Below are positions 35,247-47,563 of a stretch of DNA of 64,000 bases, piece after piece (position 1 is the first letter of the stretch; every line of letters begins with the position of its first letter). The notes under the pieces were generated by a model. That model was not told the origin of the DNA. It did no database searches and worked only from the letters and a program-made list of their open reading frames with translations. The stretch covers positions 497,835-561,834 of the forward strand of contig NSJX01000001.1 of NCBI GenBank assembly GCA_002286715.1. The letters are read 5' to 3'. The position numbers and the translations under genes were made by a program. This stretch comes from Dentipellis sp. KUC8613 (taxonomy: Eukaryota; Basidiomycota; Agaricomycetes; Russulales; Hericiaceae).

Positions 35247-37525
35247 ATGTCGATGTACGGGCATAGCACGACGCCTTTCCCGCCCCCGAGTCCCATCGGG
35301 AGTCCGAACATCTTGCCTCAGGCTATGTCGCCTGGCCCTGCCGCACAAATGCAAGTGCAGCCAGGTGCGATAACATATACCACGACCACCAGTCCCGATG
35401 GCAGAGCGATCTATCACCCATTCAAGTGAGCTCTTTCTTGTTCTCGCGCGTTGGTTTATCTGACCTTTGTCGCTCGGGATGTGCAAAAATTATCGATGGT
35501 CACCAGAGCTGTACCGGCTAGGTAAGTGAAGTGGTTTAACGGCGACCTAAGGTGCTTGATTGACGCCGGTATCTCTTCAGCTACCAGACACCCAATGGAG
35601 TTGTGAATGGTATTCAGTGGATCCCCGCTGAGGCCACTCATATCATCCCCGCAGGCGCGACTCCAGCAACTTCTGTGCGCAGCTCGACCGTAGATGACCC
35701 TGTACCCTAACTAATACCGAACGGGCTCTAGGACTTCGCCGCCTCGTGGAGCAGGGGTGGGCATGGGAGCCGCGAGGATGAAAGGGCGCTGAAAGAATGG
35801 TAAATCACTTGCCATTCCATCATTCCGAGTAGATTCCGACGAATGTTGCAGGCAAAAGGACGAAGACAAACGCCGCAGGCGGGAAGAAAAGGAAGCGAGC
35901 AAGCGTCTTGAAAGAGAGCGGCGTGACCGAGAGGACAAGGAACTTCGTCGTGCCCGCGATAGGGATGCCCGAAGCAGCCGCAACTTCGGACCACCGCCTG
36001 CCAGTCCCTACGGCGGATATGGAGTGCCTCCTAGCGCGGTGTCAGACCTGGAACGTCGATTTGACAGCGCGGATATCAGTGGCCGCGGTCCATACGACCG
36101 GGACAGGAAGCAAAGCGTCAACTATGGCAGTGGGCGTTCAAGGAAGGGGTCGGTCGGTGAGTACGACCAGAGGCGGAGGAGTGTTTACAACGACTCTGCG
36201 ACCGGTGGTTTCCCTCCTGCCGGCTATGCTGCCGGCCATCGACCTGCGTCCCCATACAATCCGGGGGGTATCCTTCCTCCTCCGTCTCCAATTAGAGACG
36301 CCAGCAATCCGGGATATGCCCCGGCTGCTGGATACAACACGTCGCCGTATCCTCCTTCCCCCGGACGTCCCGCCGACCCTTATCAACGCTCGGCGTCTCC
36401 GTTCCAGCGCTCCGCCTCTCCTTACTATGGTCCGCCCGGAGGAATTCCTGGGGCATACTCGACTGGCAGCCACGACGGACCAGGACTTGCGCGCTCCAGA
36501 GCTGCCTCTCCCATCCCCGGCGCTATGCCTTATGGCGCACGCTCTCGCGCAGCATCCCCAATTCCCGGTGGTGGAGCTTACCCTCGGTCTCGCGCTGCCT
36601 CCCCCATCCCAGGAGGGGTCGCATACGCACGCTCGAGAGCCGCGTCGCCGATCCCTGGTGCGTCTCCCTACGGAGCGGCGCCCGGTTTCCCCCAAGCTAC
36701 TGTGCCCGGCCGCGCTCCGCCGTCGCCACGGCCATCGCCTCGTATGATGGGTGGCGCGCTTGCAGGGAGCGCAGTGGGCGGCTTCCCGCCCGATCCTTCG
36801 CAGATGCTGTCGACCCCAGAGGGCTTCGGTCGCCCGCCGAACCTCGCGCAGCCCTACACTTGGTTCGACACCATGAAGATCCAGGATATGGACGATTTCT
36901 TGGATATCATGCCGAGAATGCCGCTGGTCCTTTCACCGCACGATGTCTACCATGAGGATTGGATCCGGTTCATGCAGGTATGTCTATTCGTGTTCCAAAG
37001 TCGAGTCAATGCTAAAAGCAATGTCAGGATGTCACTCTGGCATGGGCTGGCAAGCTGCCGACCGCTGATGTGGGCGGACGCTCCTCCAAGCGCTCCCGGA
37101 TGACAGCAGACCTGATCGACCTATGGAACAGCTCTTTCTTCCAGACGCGCGGCGTGGAAGTCATCCTCTACAAGGGCCGCGAGCGTCGTTCTGGTCCTGG
37201 TCTGGGTACGCTCGACGCTGACCTGCCCGGCTTCAACGAATACGACGACGACTCGTCTACGGGCAGCTCATCCGAGTCGGATGATTCTGACTTGTCTGAG
37301 GACGACAGGTACGGTCGGGGAGGACCGTATGGCGCTTACGGCCGCACGAATGACGCGTATGCGAACGATCTTCGTGACTCGAAGAGGCGGCAGCGCGAGA
37401 GGAAGGCGGAGAAGAAGAGGCGTCAGAAGGAGAAGAAGGCCAGGAGGCGCGCTCGCGAGAAGCAGAAGACCTACGCCCTTTACCTTACCTGCGTTACCCC
37501 TCGGGAAGCCGTACCACAATACTGA
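35247..37525 (+). CDS. unknown basidiomycete protein with SRAASPIPG repeats
   Basis: I cannot assign a family name. The ATG at 35247 gives MSMYGHSTTPFPPPSPIGSP, Pro/Ser-rich and disordered. Several small exons up to 35850 lead into a long charged helix (KDEDKRRRREEKEASKRLER and onwards). Then comes a Tyr/Gly/Pro/Ser-rich region with four copies of R-S-R-A-A-S-P-I-P-G at 36490-36660. The C-terminal third appears folded: QPYTWFDTMKIQDMDDFLDI, MPRMPLVLSPHDVYHEDWIR and, after an intron at about 36979, a segment with LIDLWNSSFFQTRGVEVILY. Acidic, then Lys/Arg-rich tails follow (DSKRRQRERKAEKKRRQKEK). The repeated R-x-x-S-P sites resemble proline-directed or basophilic kinase targets, which is inference. 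The last exon edges are uncertain. Confidence 0.65.
36490..36675 (+). repeat. four in-frame copies of a 15-16 residue repeat
   Basis: The repeat core is S-R-A-A-S-P-I-P-G, with spacers AMPYGAR, GGAYPR and GVAYAR. Copies are 45-48 bases apart and differ at synonymous positions (for example AGAGCTGCCTCT, CGCGCAGCATCC, CGCGCTGCCTCC, AGAGCCGCGTCG), so the protein sequence rather than the DNA is conserved. Confidence 0.8.
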
Positions 37526-37946
37526 ACACTCTAGGCAATGACCATCACGCACACACTCTGCAACTGACTATTGGATTTGCAACGTTCTTGTTCCGCCCTT
37601 GTTGGGACAGCTGTTCCGTCCAGTGTTACCCATACCCTTCTGACATTCATCTTCATCTCTTCCATTTAAATAACTAAGGTACGACCGTTGACTGGTCACG
37701 AACAGTCTACATTGTATGTAGCATCACCATACCTTACGACAGAACAAAGCAACAATTTCCGAGCATGTATGTATTCGTAGATGACTGTAGTCTGATATCT
37801 ATAGCATTTCGTGCTTTTCCAGTGACAATTCATCACTCGAATCTCGAACACATAAGATATACACAATAAAGACAATGCAAGTCATCTACAAATACATCTT
37901 GATAGTGTCAAAAGATTATGTGGATGCATAGAGTAGTATCAAGTCA
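37526..37946. other. convergent 3' intergenic region
   Basis: AT-richer region between the 3' ends of the repeat protein and RAT1; candidate polyadenylation signals on both strands, no gene. Confidence 0.5.
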
Positions 37947-40900
37947 TCAGTATCGCGGACCACCACGGCCCCGGCCACCTCTCGGTGGCGGGTACGAGCC
38001 ACGGTTCGAAGAACCATATCCACCGTATCCGTTAGAGTTGTACCCAGCGTTGCCGCCGCCGCCGCCGCCACCTGGGCCTCCTCCGTAGCCGCCATAGCCG
38101 TCGTAGCCGCCGTAGCCACCACGGCCGCCTCCACCAGGCGGACCACCAGAATTGTAGCCACCGCGTGCCGGAGGCGGTCCACCTGAGTAGCCTCCACGAC
38201 CGTAGGAACCACCTTGGTATCCGCCGCGAGGAGCTCCCCCACGACTACCGTAACTAGGTCCATTGTTATAAGAAGACACTGGAGGGGGCGGTGGCCGACC
38301 TCCCCCATACGTTCCGTAGTTTTGCGGTGGTGCATTGTAAGAGTTGTATGATCCACGAGACGAATTGCTGTATGACGACTGCTGGTACGAGCCGCCATCA
38401 CGGCCTTGTGGTCGCCCATTGCTGTAGGAAGACGACATTGGCCCGTAGTAGGCCTGGCTAGCAAACGTCGACGCGTGGCCTCCGAAATCCATACGGCCGG
38501 TACGACCACTGCGACCGCCGCGGCCTCCGCCTCGGCGAGTTCGCTCAAGATCATCAGCCGTGAGAGTACGGGGTGGTCTGCGGACACCGGGCAGCAGCAC
38601 TGAGCGGTGAGGCGTCAACTGCTTGGGGAAGAAGTAGAGCGCGGAAAGAGTGCGGTCGTTCTTGATGTCCGGCATGTTTTGCGATGCGAGCGGGCTGTAG
38701 TACGTTGAACCAGGGATGCAGTCGGGGTTGGGCAACACACTTCCACTCATACCCTTGCTCTGTTTTGGGTCAATGGCGATGGGCTGGTAACCAAAGTGTC
38801 AGGAACTCGACGAGGCTCGATATTTAAGGGACCCACCTCCTGTGCTTTTTTCTTACCATACAGCGTCTCCAGGAATGGATACAGAGGATGCTCGTCCGGC
38901 GTAAAGAGGACATTATTGCCCCACGTATTACGACGTACCTCTTCTTCAGTGAGACCGGGATAATACACCGCCATTGCGTCTAAAAGACGCTTCGGATCAA
39001 TAAATGGAAGTAGGGCGACGCCTTGCCACGACATCCGCTTTCCGTTCATGTCGATTTCGAATGTTGGGGGGTAGAAATCTATGATCGGCGATTCTTCCTG
39101 TGTCATCAGGTCATGGAAGACCTTAGGTATGTGCTGCCGGCTATACGATTGCATAAGTATCCAGAGTTGCAAATTAAAGGAAAAATGATCGCATACCTGG
39201 CCGCAGGGAACACGCCCATGAGCTGCTCGAACGGCTTAAACGGTTGTCCAAGATCGAAAGTGATGTTCATCTTGCTAACTTCCTCGAAGTCGTGTGCAAA
39301 GGGAGCGAAATGGTAAGGGTAATACCATTGCCAGGAAGGAGTCTAGAAAACTGTCGTGAGTGCAGGTCAACAATCAATGGACAGAGACACGCACCCCTTG
39401 ATAGTAGTAACACAACACCCATGCCAATCCTTCAACGTAGGAGGTTGTTATCCTTCATCAAACGTTAGTATCAACAACCTTGGGGATCGTAAACATTAAA
39501 GATTGAACATACTGCTTTTTGAACTCTGCGTCAGTAGGCTCGACCCCGAACTTCTGACGGTAATAGCGATCCCGGTAACCAGGCTCCCATAGCCTATGAA
39601 TATATGAGGTTGGAACATCATCCACATGAGGAGAGCAGTAGACTTACCTGACAGTATCTTCCTGCTCCACAGTGCCATCAGGATTCACCTTCAATGCCAG
39701 CTTCTTCGGACTAGCAGATGTGTCTTCCTCCTCCTCATCTTCTTCCATCAAGTCCTCATCGTCCACAAGGTCTTCTGCCGCCTCCTCAAACTTACGCTTC
39801 TTGACACTAGACGACGTGGAACCATCTTGGTCCATTGCCGTGTCGCCGTTGGTACCGGCATTTGCATCGGGATCAGCTTCACCCTCTGCGTCCGCATCAT
39901 CACTAGCTTGAGGCACAGGCGCAACAGGTTCTTGCGCATTCGAGATAGCTTGTTCAATAAATGTCGCAGCGCCAAGCCCAGGCACCTCGTCCGACGGAGC
40001 ACTATCCGCCATTGGTACATCTTGCACGGGCGGCTTGACGATGACGGGCTTCTGTGGCGAATTGCTGCGCTTTACAGGCATCAGACCAGCCATCTCGGCT
40101 TTGAGCGTCTCAGCAGCACTCAAATTTGCCAGACGGATGGCAGCGCGGTTTGCAACTACATCGCGGTTCGATCCAGCGAGTGCTTGGGCAGCCGTGGTCG
40201 TATTACTCGCAGACTCTGCTGTTTTTGGACCTCCAAGGCCTATGGAATCCGCTTTCGCTGCAAACTCCTGCGCCACGCGTGACGAATCCGGATTGGATGT
40301 CAGTTGCAACTTTGACGAAGGTCCTGAAGACCCGTTAGCTCCAGCGTGGTGACCACGGCCCTCGACCTTCCGGCGCTTCGCGTTCTGGTCCTGGCGCTCC
40401 TCGGCTGTGAATCTCATGTGAGTCGGTCTTTCAAATCATCACCCGTGAACACATACATTCACGACGCTTGCGGAAAATTTCATCCTCACGCTTGGCTAGG
40501 CCTTCTAGGATAATCTGCGCCCGCGAGAGTACAAGTTGACCGTGATTCGCAATGTAGCCACCCATCCTCGGGAGCTCGTCCTTCCATATCTTCAACAAGG
40601 TGTCGATAGCACCCTCTCGGATTTCAAGCGAGGGCAAATGGGGCAAAAAGTCGTTCCCCACGAAAAAGATGAGCAGCACCCAATCGTCGATGGCCATCTC
40701 AAGGCTGAATGGGAATGGTGCCTGGGGGACATTGAGCTCTACTTCCAGATACTCGCGCAGAATAGTGACGTCGAGGAAAATAAATGGCTTTTTCTCCGTA
40801 GACACTGGCTTCTTTACATCTGCCTTCGTGCCTGTACATTGAGCGGCATAATGACCCTCTTCACCACAGATGCGGCAAGCAGTAGAGCTGCCAGATTGGG

Positions 40901-42095
40901 CAAAGACGTCCTCACGCAGGACCCTGAAGTGGGGCTCATGTGTCGCAAGAGCCAACATAATCAAATCCGCATCCTGTAGCGTGTCAATAACCGAGTTGAA
41001 ACGAAGCTGACTGTGTCTACTCACCAGACCGTAGATGACATGCTGCGTGTTGGGGTCGTGGCCAGGGTTCGACCTCTGCCGGCGGATGTAGTCCATAATC
41101 TTGTGTTCTCCCTCTCCGGGCACACTCGCATCCGAAATGATGACTTCCATCTAAAGTACCATTAGTAGCGGTCGATGAAGGAATGTATATGACACACCTG
41201 CTTCCAACCAGGGTCTGTATTAGCCTTCTGCACCACCCAATAGCGAAGAGAGGCAGCCAGAAGATCCATAAATGGTGTTCCGGGAGTGATAGCATTTGAG
41301 TCCCAGGATTTCTTATTCTTCTCTTCCTCGCTAAGTGTCTTTCCCATCGCTGTCATAAAGTAAGCAAGCGTATATGCCATAATCAAGACAGTCGTACCTT
41401 CCCACAGAGCAATGGATTCCTTGCGCGCCTCCTCCTTCTCTTTGGCTTCCTGAGACGCCCTGAAACGTCTGGAGCGTTGCTGATTCATCTTCGCACGAGG
41501 AGCGACGCCATCTGCACAAGAAAGTAAACCAATTTGACCTAACCGAGAAAACCGACAAAGACGCACCAATAGCCATGAAGAGTAGCTTTCTCGGTCGGAC
41601 CATATTGACAACCCGCTCGGTGTAACTGAAAATCTCCACCATCATCTCTTCTTCCGTCTCTGGCGGAGGCTAGAGAGCACTGTCAGACGTAAGCCACCTA
41701 TATGCACATGCGACCACAAACCTTGCCCTCTGGGTGCGTACACGGATGAACCTAGGTCAAAGTCAGGCTGCATGCTAAACAACAAGTAGCTGTACAACTC
41801 ACGATACCGTTCATGTCTAGGTAGAGGTTGTCAAACTCCTTCTGGTTAGGATTTGGTCCTGACATGTCAATCGGGACCACAATCTCTTTGCCTGCCTCAT
41901 CTTCAATTTTGGTCTCTTCTTCTTCAACGACCGGTAGAACTGAGAGAAAAAATAAGAAATCCAGAACATCGTCAAGACTAGGGAGAATACGCACTAATTT
42001 TAGGATACTTTTTGCTCAACCATCGGAAAAGGGCGGGGACACCCTGACAGCAGGGTTAGTTGCGTTCGTGCTTGAATCAAGAAGCAACTCACCAT
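37947..42095 (-). CDS. RAT1: nuclear 5'-3' exoribonuclease RAT1/XRN2
   Basis: Nuclear 5'-3' exonuclease for transcription termination (torpedo) and rRNA processing, working with Rai1. The ATG at 42095-42093 is followed at once by an intron (GTGAGT...CTGTCAG), so exon 1 codes only Met. Exon 2 continues [16 protein letters not shown], the invariant XRN start. Conserved blocks in order: [73 protein letters not shown], the CCHC knuckle [14 protein letters not shown] (typical of RAT1, not XRN1), [20 protein letters not shown], and [20 protein letters not shown] with [11 protein letters not shown]. The C-terminus has an RGG/GYGG-rich tail ending [10 protein letters not shown]. The length is about 1,000 residues in many exons. 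It is divergent from eIF2B delta. Confidence 0.97.
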
Positions 42096-42416
42096 GCTGA
42101 ATCAACAGAGAGGGTTAACGTTATGTGTTTCTGGCCCGAGTTGTAGTAGCGACGACCAAGGGTGAGCAGACGTGGTGACCGACAGAGGAGAGAGCGGTGC
42201 CGTGCGTCAGAGCGTGCCGAGGCAAAAGTCACGGACGCGGAGAAATCTTACGTACGCAGTGGCGCGAGCACACGTCCCAAAACGGAAACCCTCTTCGACT
42301 GCAAAAGTGACTCGAATGGGCCGGCAAGAACACAGACCCAACGGCATTGGTACCCCTTCCCCCTCCTTTGCTTTGCCAGTCCTTCCGGCCGTCCTTTCCA
42401 ATCGCTAGACGCGCTG
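42096..42416. promoter_or_regulatory. divergent promoter RAT1 / eIF2B delta
   Basis: 321 bases between the two start codons; no TATA box and no coding frame supported. Confidence 0.4.
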
Positions 42417-44132
42417 ATGCACATCATGGAACAAACTCAATCATCCCCAAAGCCCCCTAGTCGTGTGCCGAATATGAAAGGCAAGGGTGCCGATGCGGGC
42501 GAGCCTTCGGCATCCGGCTCGACACCCACACCCGCAGGACAGAAACCTCAGCGACCGACGACAAAGGCAGAGCGAAGAGAGCTGCAGGAACGCCAACGTG
42601 CGGCTAAGGCCGCTGCGAAGCAATCTGCAGGTCTTGCCCAACCCGCCTCTGCCAAAGGCGCACCCGCAGCTGGTGCCGGAAAGGGCGGAGCTAACGCCGC
42701 TGCTAGCACGAATGCGAGAGGTGGAACGGCTGTGACTGCTACTGCAGGGCGTGGCGCGAAGGAATTGAAACCCGCTCCTGGAGCCGAGGATGTCGGCGGA
42801 CATTCACACGGCCTGCGTATCTTCTCCCACTTCGCACTGCAGAAAATCGCAACGCATGTCGCAAAGGGCGATGTACATCCCTCGATCGTGCAGCTTGGAC
42901 TCATGTTCTCGGAATTCAAAATCTGTGGGGCAAACGCACGTTGCATTGCCACCCTCTCCGCATTCAAAGAGGTGTGTTCGCTTCCCCGCATCCGTTAAAT
43001 GAAAGCTAACTGGGCGCAAGGTGATACAAGATTATGAGACGCCTCCCAACAACACGCTTTCAAGACATCTCATGACACATTTGTCGACGCAGATCAGCCA
43101 TCTGGTGTCCGCGAGACCGATGTCTGTCACGATGGGCAATGCCATCCGACAACTCAAGTTGGAGATCAGCAATTCTGATATAGATCTCCCTGAGCAGGAT
43201 GTATGTGCCCATTCGCATGCTGTCGCGTGCAGGTAGACTGATGCACACAACGTGTAGGCCAAAGACGAGCTCTGTCACAAAATCGACAACTACATACGGG
43301 ATCGGATCATCATCGCAGATCAGGTCATCCAGGAAACTGCCATGAAGAAGATTCACGATGGCGATGTGATCTTGACCTATGCGAGGTATGATCTAGCCGA
43401 TACGTTCTTGGACACGCGGCTATCTCATGCAGACGAACAACGCGCTCACAACGTCATTTCAGGTCGTCTGTTGTCGAGAAGGTTCTTCTCGAAGCGTGGT
43501 CAGAAGGTACACACTTCTCTGTCATCGTGGTCGACTCGCGACCTATGCTCGAAGGTATGTTAGGCAGCACTTCTGCCGTTTATCAAATTAATCTGTCTTT
43601 AGGCAAGCGACTTGTGTCCGTCCTTGCTGCGGCGTCTATCCCATGTACCTATCTCCTCCTTCCCGCCCTCGGCTCAGTCATCACAGAAGTTTCGACGGTA
43701 TTCGTCGGTGCTCACTCGATACACTCCAATGGTGCGGTATACTCCCGCGCCGGCACCGCACTCGTTGCAATGCTGGCCAAGCAACATTCCGTTCCTGTCG
43801 TTGTCTGCTGTGAGACCTACAAATTTTCGGAAGGCGTGCAGCTCGACAGCTTCACAAAAAACGAGCTGGGTACGTTCTTTCCCAGTTAAATTCTTGTGCA
43901 ATTCGAATGACAGCGCGTGGTAGCTCCTGTTGGCGACTTTTTCAATTCGTTTCCTCTCACCCGACCCCGCGAGTCTCTTGCGCTCAAAAACCGCCCTAAC
44001 CTCGAAATCCTCAATCCACTATATGACCTCACGCCGCCTTCGAGTATCACTGCGGTCGTTACTGAAGTCGGCGTCATCCCACCTAACTCCATCAACTCGA
44101 TACCTTTGGCTCTCGGTCGACAGCCTTTCTAA
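42417..44132 (+). CDS. GCD2: translation initiation factor eIF2B subunit delta
   Basis: Regulatory-subcomplex subunit of eIF2B, the guanine-nucleotide exchange factor for eIF2 and target of the integrated stress response. It begins MHIMEQTQSSPKPPSRVPNM, though the ATG at 42426 is also possible. An Ala/Lys/Gly-rich basic N-terminus (AERRELQERQRAAKAAAKQS) is typical for delta. The eIF2B/IF-2B fold follows: RIFSHFALQKIATHVAKGDV with HPSIVQLGLMFSEFKICGAN, RHLMTHLSTQISHLVSARPM, KIHDGDVILTYARSSVVEKV, VIVVDSRPMLEGKRLVSVLA, TEVSTVFVGAHSIHSNGAVY and VPVVVCCETYKFSEGVQLDS. The end is VTEVGVIPPNSINSIPLALG, then RQPF, stop 44130-44132. Five or six short introns. Confidence 0.97.
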
Positions 44133-44457
44133 GTCTGTTTTGTTGTACGCTATCCGAACTGTTTTGATAGAAGTCAAGCAAATGCATGAGCATAGTGTAC
44201 ATTGTTTTGAACTGCCAGTCGTTCGTTCTCACTCGCGATCGTGTAACTTATTAATGCAATCGCTTTTTGTTGTGCAGTACTTTCTACGATAGTCGTATGA
44301 ATACGTAGTCAGCTTGTTGTAGATCTCTCATGCGTGTACATCTCGAAGATATTATGCATTAATGGCGCATTATAGCTACACCGATCTACGTGAGTATGCA
44401 AGCAAAGCTGGTTATATGGATGCGCAGTAACTGGATGTCTGAAGGTAGATGTCTATG
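44133..44457. other. convergent 3' intergenic region
   Basis: AT-rich 3' flanks of eIF2B delta and the MTFP1-like gene; no gene. Confidence 0.5.
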
Positions 44458-45225
44458 TTATGATGCCTTCTTGGCAGAGTCCTGGCGTTCTATAATCTTC
44501 TCCTCTATCCATTCGAACGCACGGTCGGTCGCGACCTCTACGGGGTGATCAAAGATATACGGAAGGGCGGGGACGATAGCCAATCCAGTGACCGTCGGTC
44601 CCCAGGATCGCAAACGGGGGTTCTTTGACTTGTCAAAGACCTTCTTGGCCTGTTTGACGGCAGTATGGATAGTGAGTGCAGGGAACGCCCTGTTACATGT
44701 GAGTCTCATGAGCTCGAAAACACATGCAAATAGATGAGGGCGCATACATAGAGGCCACAGACTGGAAAACGGCACGCTTGACGGCAATCATCCCCACACG
44801 GGTGCCCTCGGAGAAGTGGGCAGCCTCGAGGGGCGTGGGACCCCGTCTATGAGCTTTGTATGACTCATAGCCAACATCTCTGCAAAGAAAATATTAGCGG
44901 CAAGCTCGAGGCAGAGAAAACAATACATACCCCGCGAGATAGAGCCATGAGATGCCGTAGGCAGCTCTGACAATGAGAGGGCTCACGACCGGGCGAAATG
45001 CCTCGCCGACGTCACTGGTCTGGGCGGAGGAGTTGTCGAAGATAACATGAGAAGGAAAGGTAAAATACGTACGTATGCAAGATAGCGGTGACCTGCACGG
45101 AGAGCGGTACGGAGACGGGCACCGTAGGCCATGTAACGCAGCTCGGAGTCCGTGCTGTCTACATTCTTGTCGGCGAGGTCGTTGGCGACATTTGTCGCGC
45201 GATCCTTGACGGGCTGCACGGACAT
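44458..45225 (-). CDS. mitochondrial fission process protein 1-like (MTP18/MTFP1)
   Basis: Inner mitochondrial membrane protein implicated in fission in animals. The ATG at 45225 gives MSVQPVKDRATNVANDLADK, then ELRYMAYGARLRTALRAGHR and YLAY. Short introns lead to FRPVVSPLIVRAAYGISWLY with LAGDVGYESYKAHRRGPTPL, EAAHFSEGTRVGMIAVKRAV and FQSVAS, the family core, then FPALTIHTAVKQAKKVFDKS. It continues RLRSWGPTVTGLAIVPALPY with IFDHPVEVATDRAFEWIEEK and a polar C-terminus ending KKAS, stop 44458-44460. Three hydrophobic segments are visible. It is divergent from the forkhead gene with only 170 bases between start codons. Confidence 0.9.
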
Positions 45226-45395
45226 GGGAGGAGGAGAGAGGTCATCGGACGGCAGAGGACGCGCACGTGGGGGCGCGTTTGTTTGTGCGTGTTGTGAGCG
45301 GGCGGGGGAAGGGGCTGCTGCTTGTCCCGACTCAAGCCAGTGCCACCGCGCCTGCTGCCAACGCCGGCCCCTCTCACCCATCCCTCGTCCCCGCC
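45226..45395. promoter_or_regulatory. short bidirectional promoter MTFP1-like / FHL1-like
   Basis: 170 GC-rich bases without a TATA box lie between start codons on opposite strands. Confidence 0.45.
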
Positions 45396-47563
45396 ATGGA
45401 CCGAACAGCCTCACCCCCCGTTCTCCCCGACTCCGCTGCCATCGTTGCAGACGTCGATCACCCCCTTGAAGTCGAATCCGCACCCGACAAGATCAGCGCA
45501 TACTACTCCCTTGTCTTTCCCAACTTCACGTACTACCTTCAGACCCTCACGGTCACCATCGGCCGCCGATGCATCCCCAACTCTACTCCGTCGTCTTCCG
45601 AGCAGGCACAGGTAGATGTGGACCTTGGTCCGCTGAAGAGCGTGTCACGGCTGCATGCGAAGATCGAGTATGCGGAGGACGAAGAGCGCTTTGTCCTAGT
45701 AGTGCTCGGTCGGAACGGGGCGTGGGTGGACGGTGCGTGGTCCGGGAAGGGTAGCAGAGTCCCCCTCGGCGAGCGGTCAGTCCCTCTAGTATCGTCGCGC
45801 CACGTTCGCTGACCGTCCTTGTGTGTTAGGTCTCAGATACAGATAGCGTCTCGCACTTTCCATTTTGTGCTTCCTCCCCCGCCGGCTCCCGAAGATTCCC
45901 CCTCCCCTAGCTCCCAATCAAGCCTGAACCGCCCCCGTTCGCCTTCTGTTGATATCACGTCCCTCTCGCCGCCGTCTTCCCTCCCCTCCGTATCGCCACC
46001 GCCAGTCGTCGCTTCTCCGCCCCGCATCAAGGCGCCGCCGCTTCCGGATCCCCCTCAACTGCCAAACTCGAATTCTATACCCCATGGCAGGCCGAAGACG
46101 TCTGGGAAGAAGCGCAAGGCTGCAGAGACAGTTGAAGCGCCTCCTGCGCCTCCTCCGAAACCCAGGCCAAGACCGGAGGATATGCCGCCCAAACCTACTC
46201 TCACGTACTCACAACTGTGCTATCGTGCTATCAAGGCTCAAGGTGGCAAGGCAACATTACAGGAAATTCTGACATGGATGATGGACAACTATGATTGGTA
46301 CAGATACAACGAGAAGACCACCGGTTGGGAGGTGTGTGACCTCATCATTCTATGTTCCTTTAGCAGACCACATGACCTTGTGAGCAGAAATCTGTTCGAC
46401 ATAATCTATCGTCGAATCGGGCTTTCAAGAAGCTTGAACGATCCGCTGGAGAGAAGGGAAAGGGTTTCTACTGGGCTGTGGATGAGCAGTGCGAACATAT
46501 GTTCGAAGAGCAGCAGGCGCGCGCCGCGATGGGCGCTGCCGGTGCGACGACCAAGGAGGTCAAATCGACTACAGGCAAGAAGACGAAGAGCGGTACATCG
46601 GCCCTGGAGCCCGCACTCAAACGCAATGTTCGTGGGGAACCCAAGAGCGGGCCGTTCACCTCCACGCCGCTAGTATTCAAGACTACCACCGTGCCCCCGC
46701 CGCATGCTCCGACGAGTTCAGCGACCCCGCCTGTAGTGAAACACGAGCCGACGTCCGTGTCGCTGACACCAGGTACGCCGGGGAGTGTGCCGATTACATC
46801 ACCTCCGACAGCATCATCACCGCCAACTGTCGTATCAGCACCTGCGCCTTCCGATGCGTCGTCTTCGGCGGCCATGAATTCTGCGTCCGCCATTCCGCCC
46901 CTTCCCGCATCTGTCATTCTGCCCATCGTCGTAGGTCCCGTACCCTCATCCCATCCGTCTGCATCTGCCGCTGCAGTGAATGACTCGTCTCCAACGCCGC
47001 ACCTCGCTGCACCGCCTATCGTCCTCCACGAGAACCAGCTGATTCTTAACCCGACAATTTTCGGACATCTTACACCCGCACAACTCCGCGATCTCGAGGC
47101 GCTCGGAGCACAGAAGGCGCTGGAAATCCTGCAGGGCCATATCGTGCGCTACCTGAAGGAGCGAATTCGGGGGCAGTCCGGGCGCGGGCGCGGTAGGGGC
47201 CATTCGAAGCGGGGCCGCGGCGCGGGCACGGGCGGTGGGAGAGGTGGGAAGGAGGGCGGAGCAGGCGAGGGTAGGAAGGAGAAGATACCGCTGTCCGGCC
47301 CGTTCACGACCGCACCGCTGCCGTCGCGCGCGGCGCAGCCGCCCCCGCCACAGCCGCTCCCGCCTCCCATGCAGTCGCTGCAGCCGCCCCCGCAGCCCGT
47401 GCCATTGCCCGTGACGCCGGCACACGTGCCAATGGTCCCGCAGGCGTCGCCGCCGTCGCCGATCCTGGTCGTGGATGACGACGACCCCCCGGAGGGCCCG
47501 CCGCCGAAACGGAGGCGGGTGGACGCGCCGCTGGGCATGGAGGTAGGCGCAGTGAATGGCTGA
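45396..47563 (+). CDS. FHL1: FHA plus forkhead transcription factor (FHL1-like)
   Basis: In yeast, Fhl1 binds ribosomal protein gene promoters through an FHA-recruited cofactor. An FHA domain covers about residues 30-150, with YYLQTLTVTIGRR and LGPLKSVSRLHAKIEYAEDE, then GRNGAWVDGAWSGKGSRVPL and SQIQIASRTFHFVLPPP after an intron near 45775. After a Pro-rich linker comes the forkhead domain: KPTLTYSQLCYRAIKAQGGK, ATLQEILTWMMDNYDWYRYN, then across an intron (46331 to about 46389) KSVRHNLSSNRAFKKLERSA and GEKGKGFYWAVD. The KSVRHNLS helix-3 motif is diagnostic. The C-terminal half is Pro/Ser/Thr-rich with an RGRGRG segment and an NLS-like PPKRRRVD. Stop 47561-47563. Confidence 0.93.
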
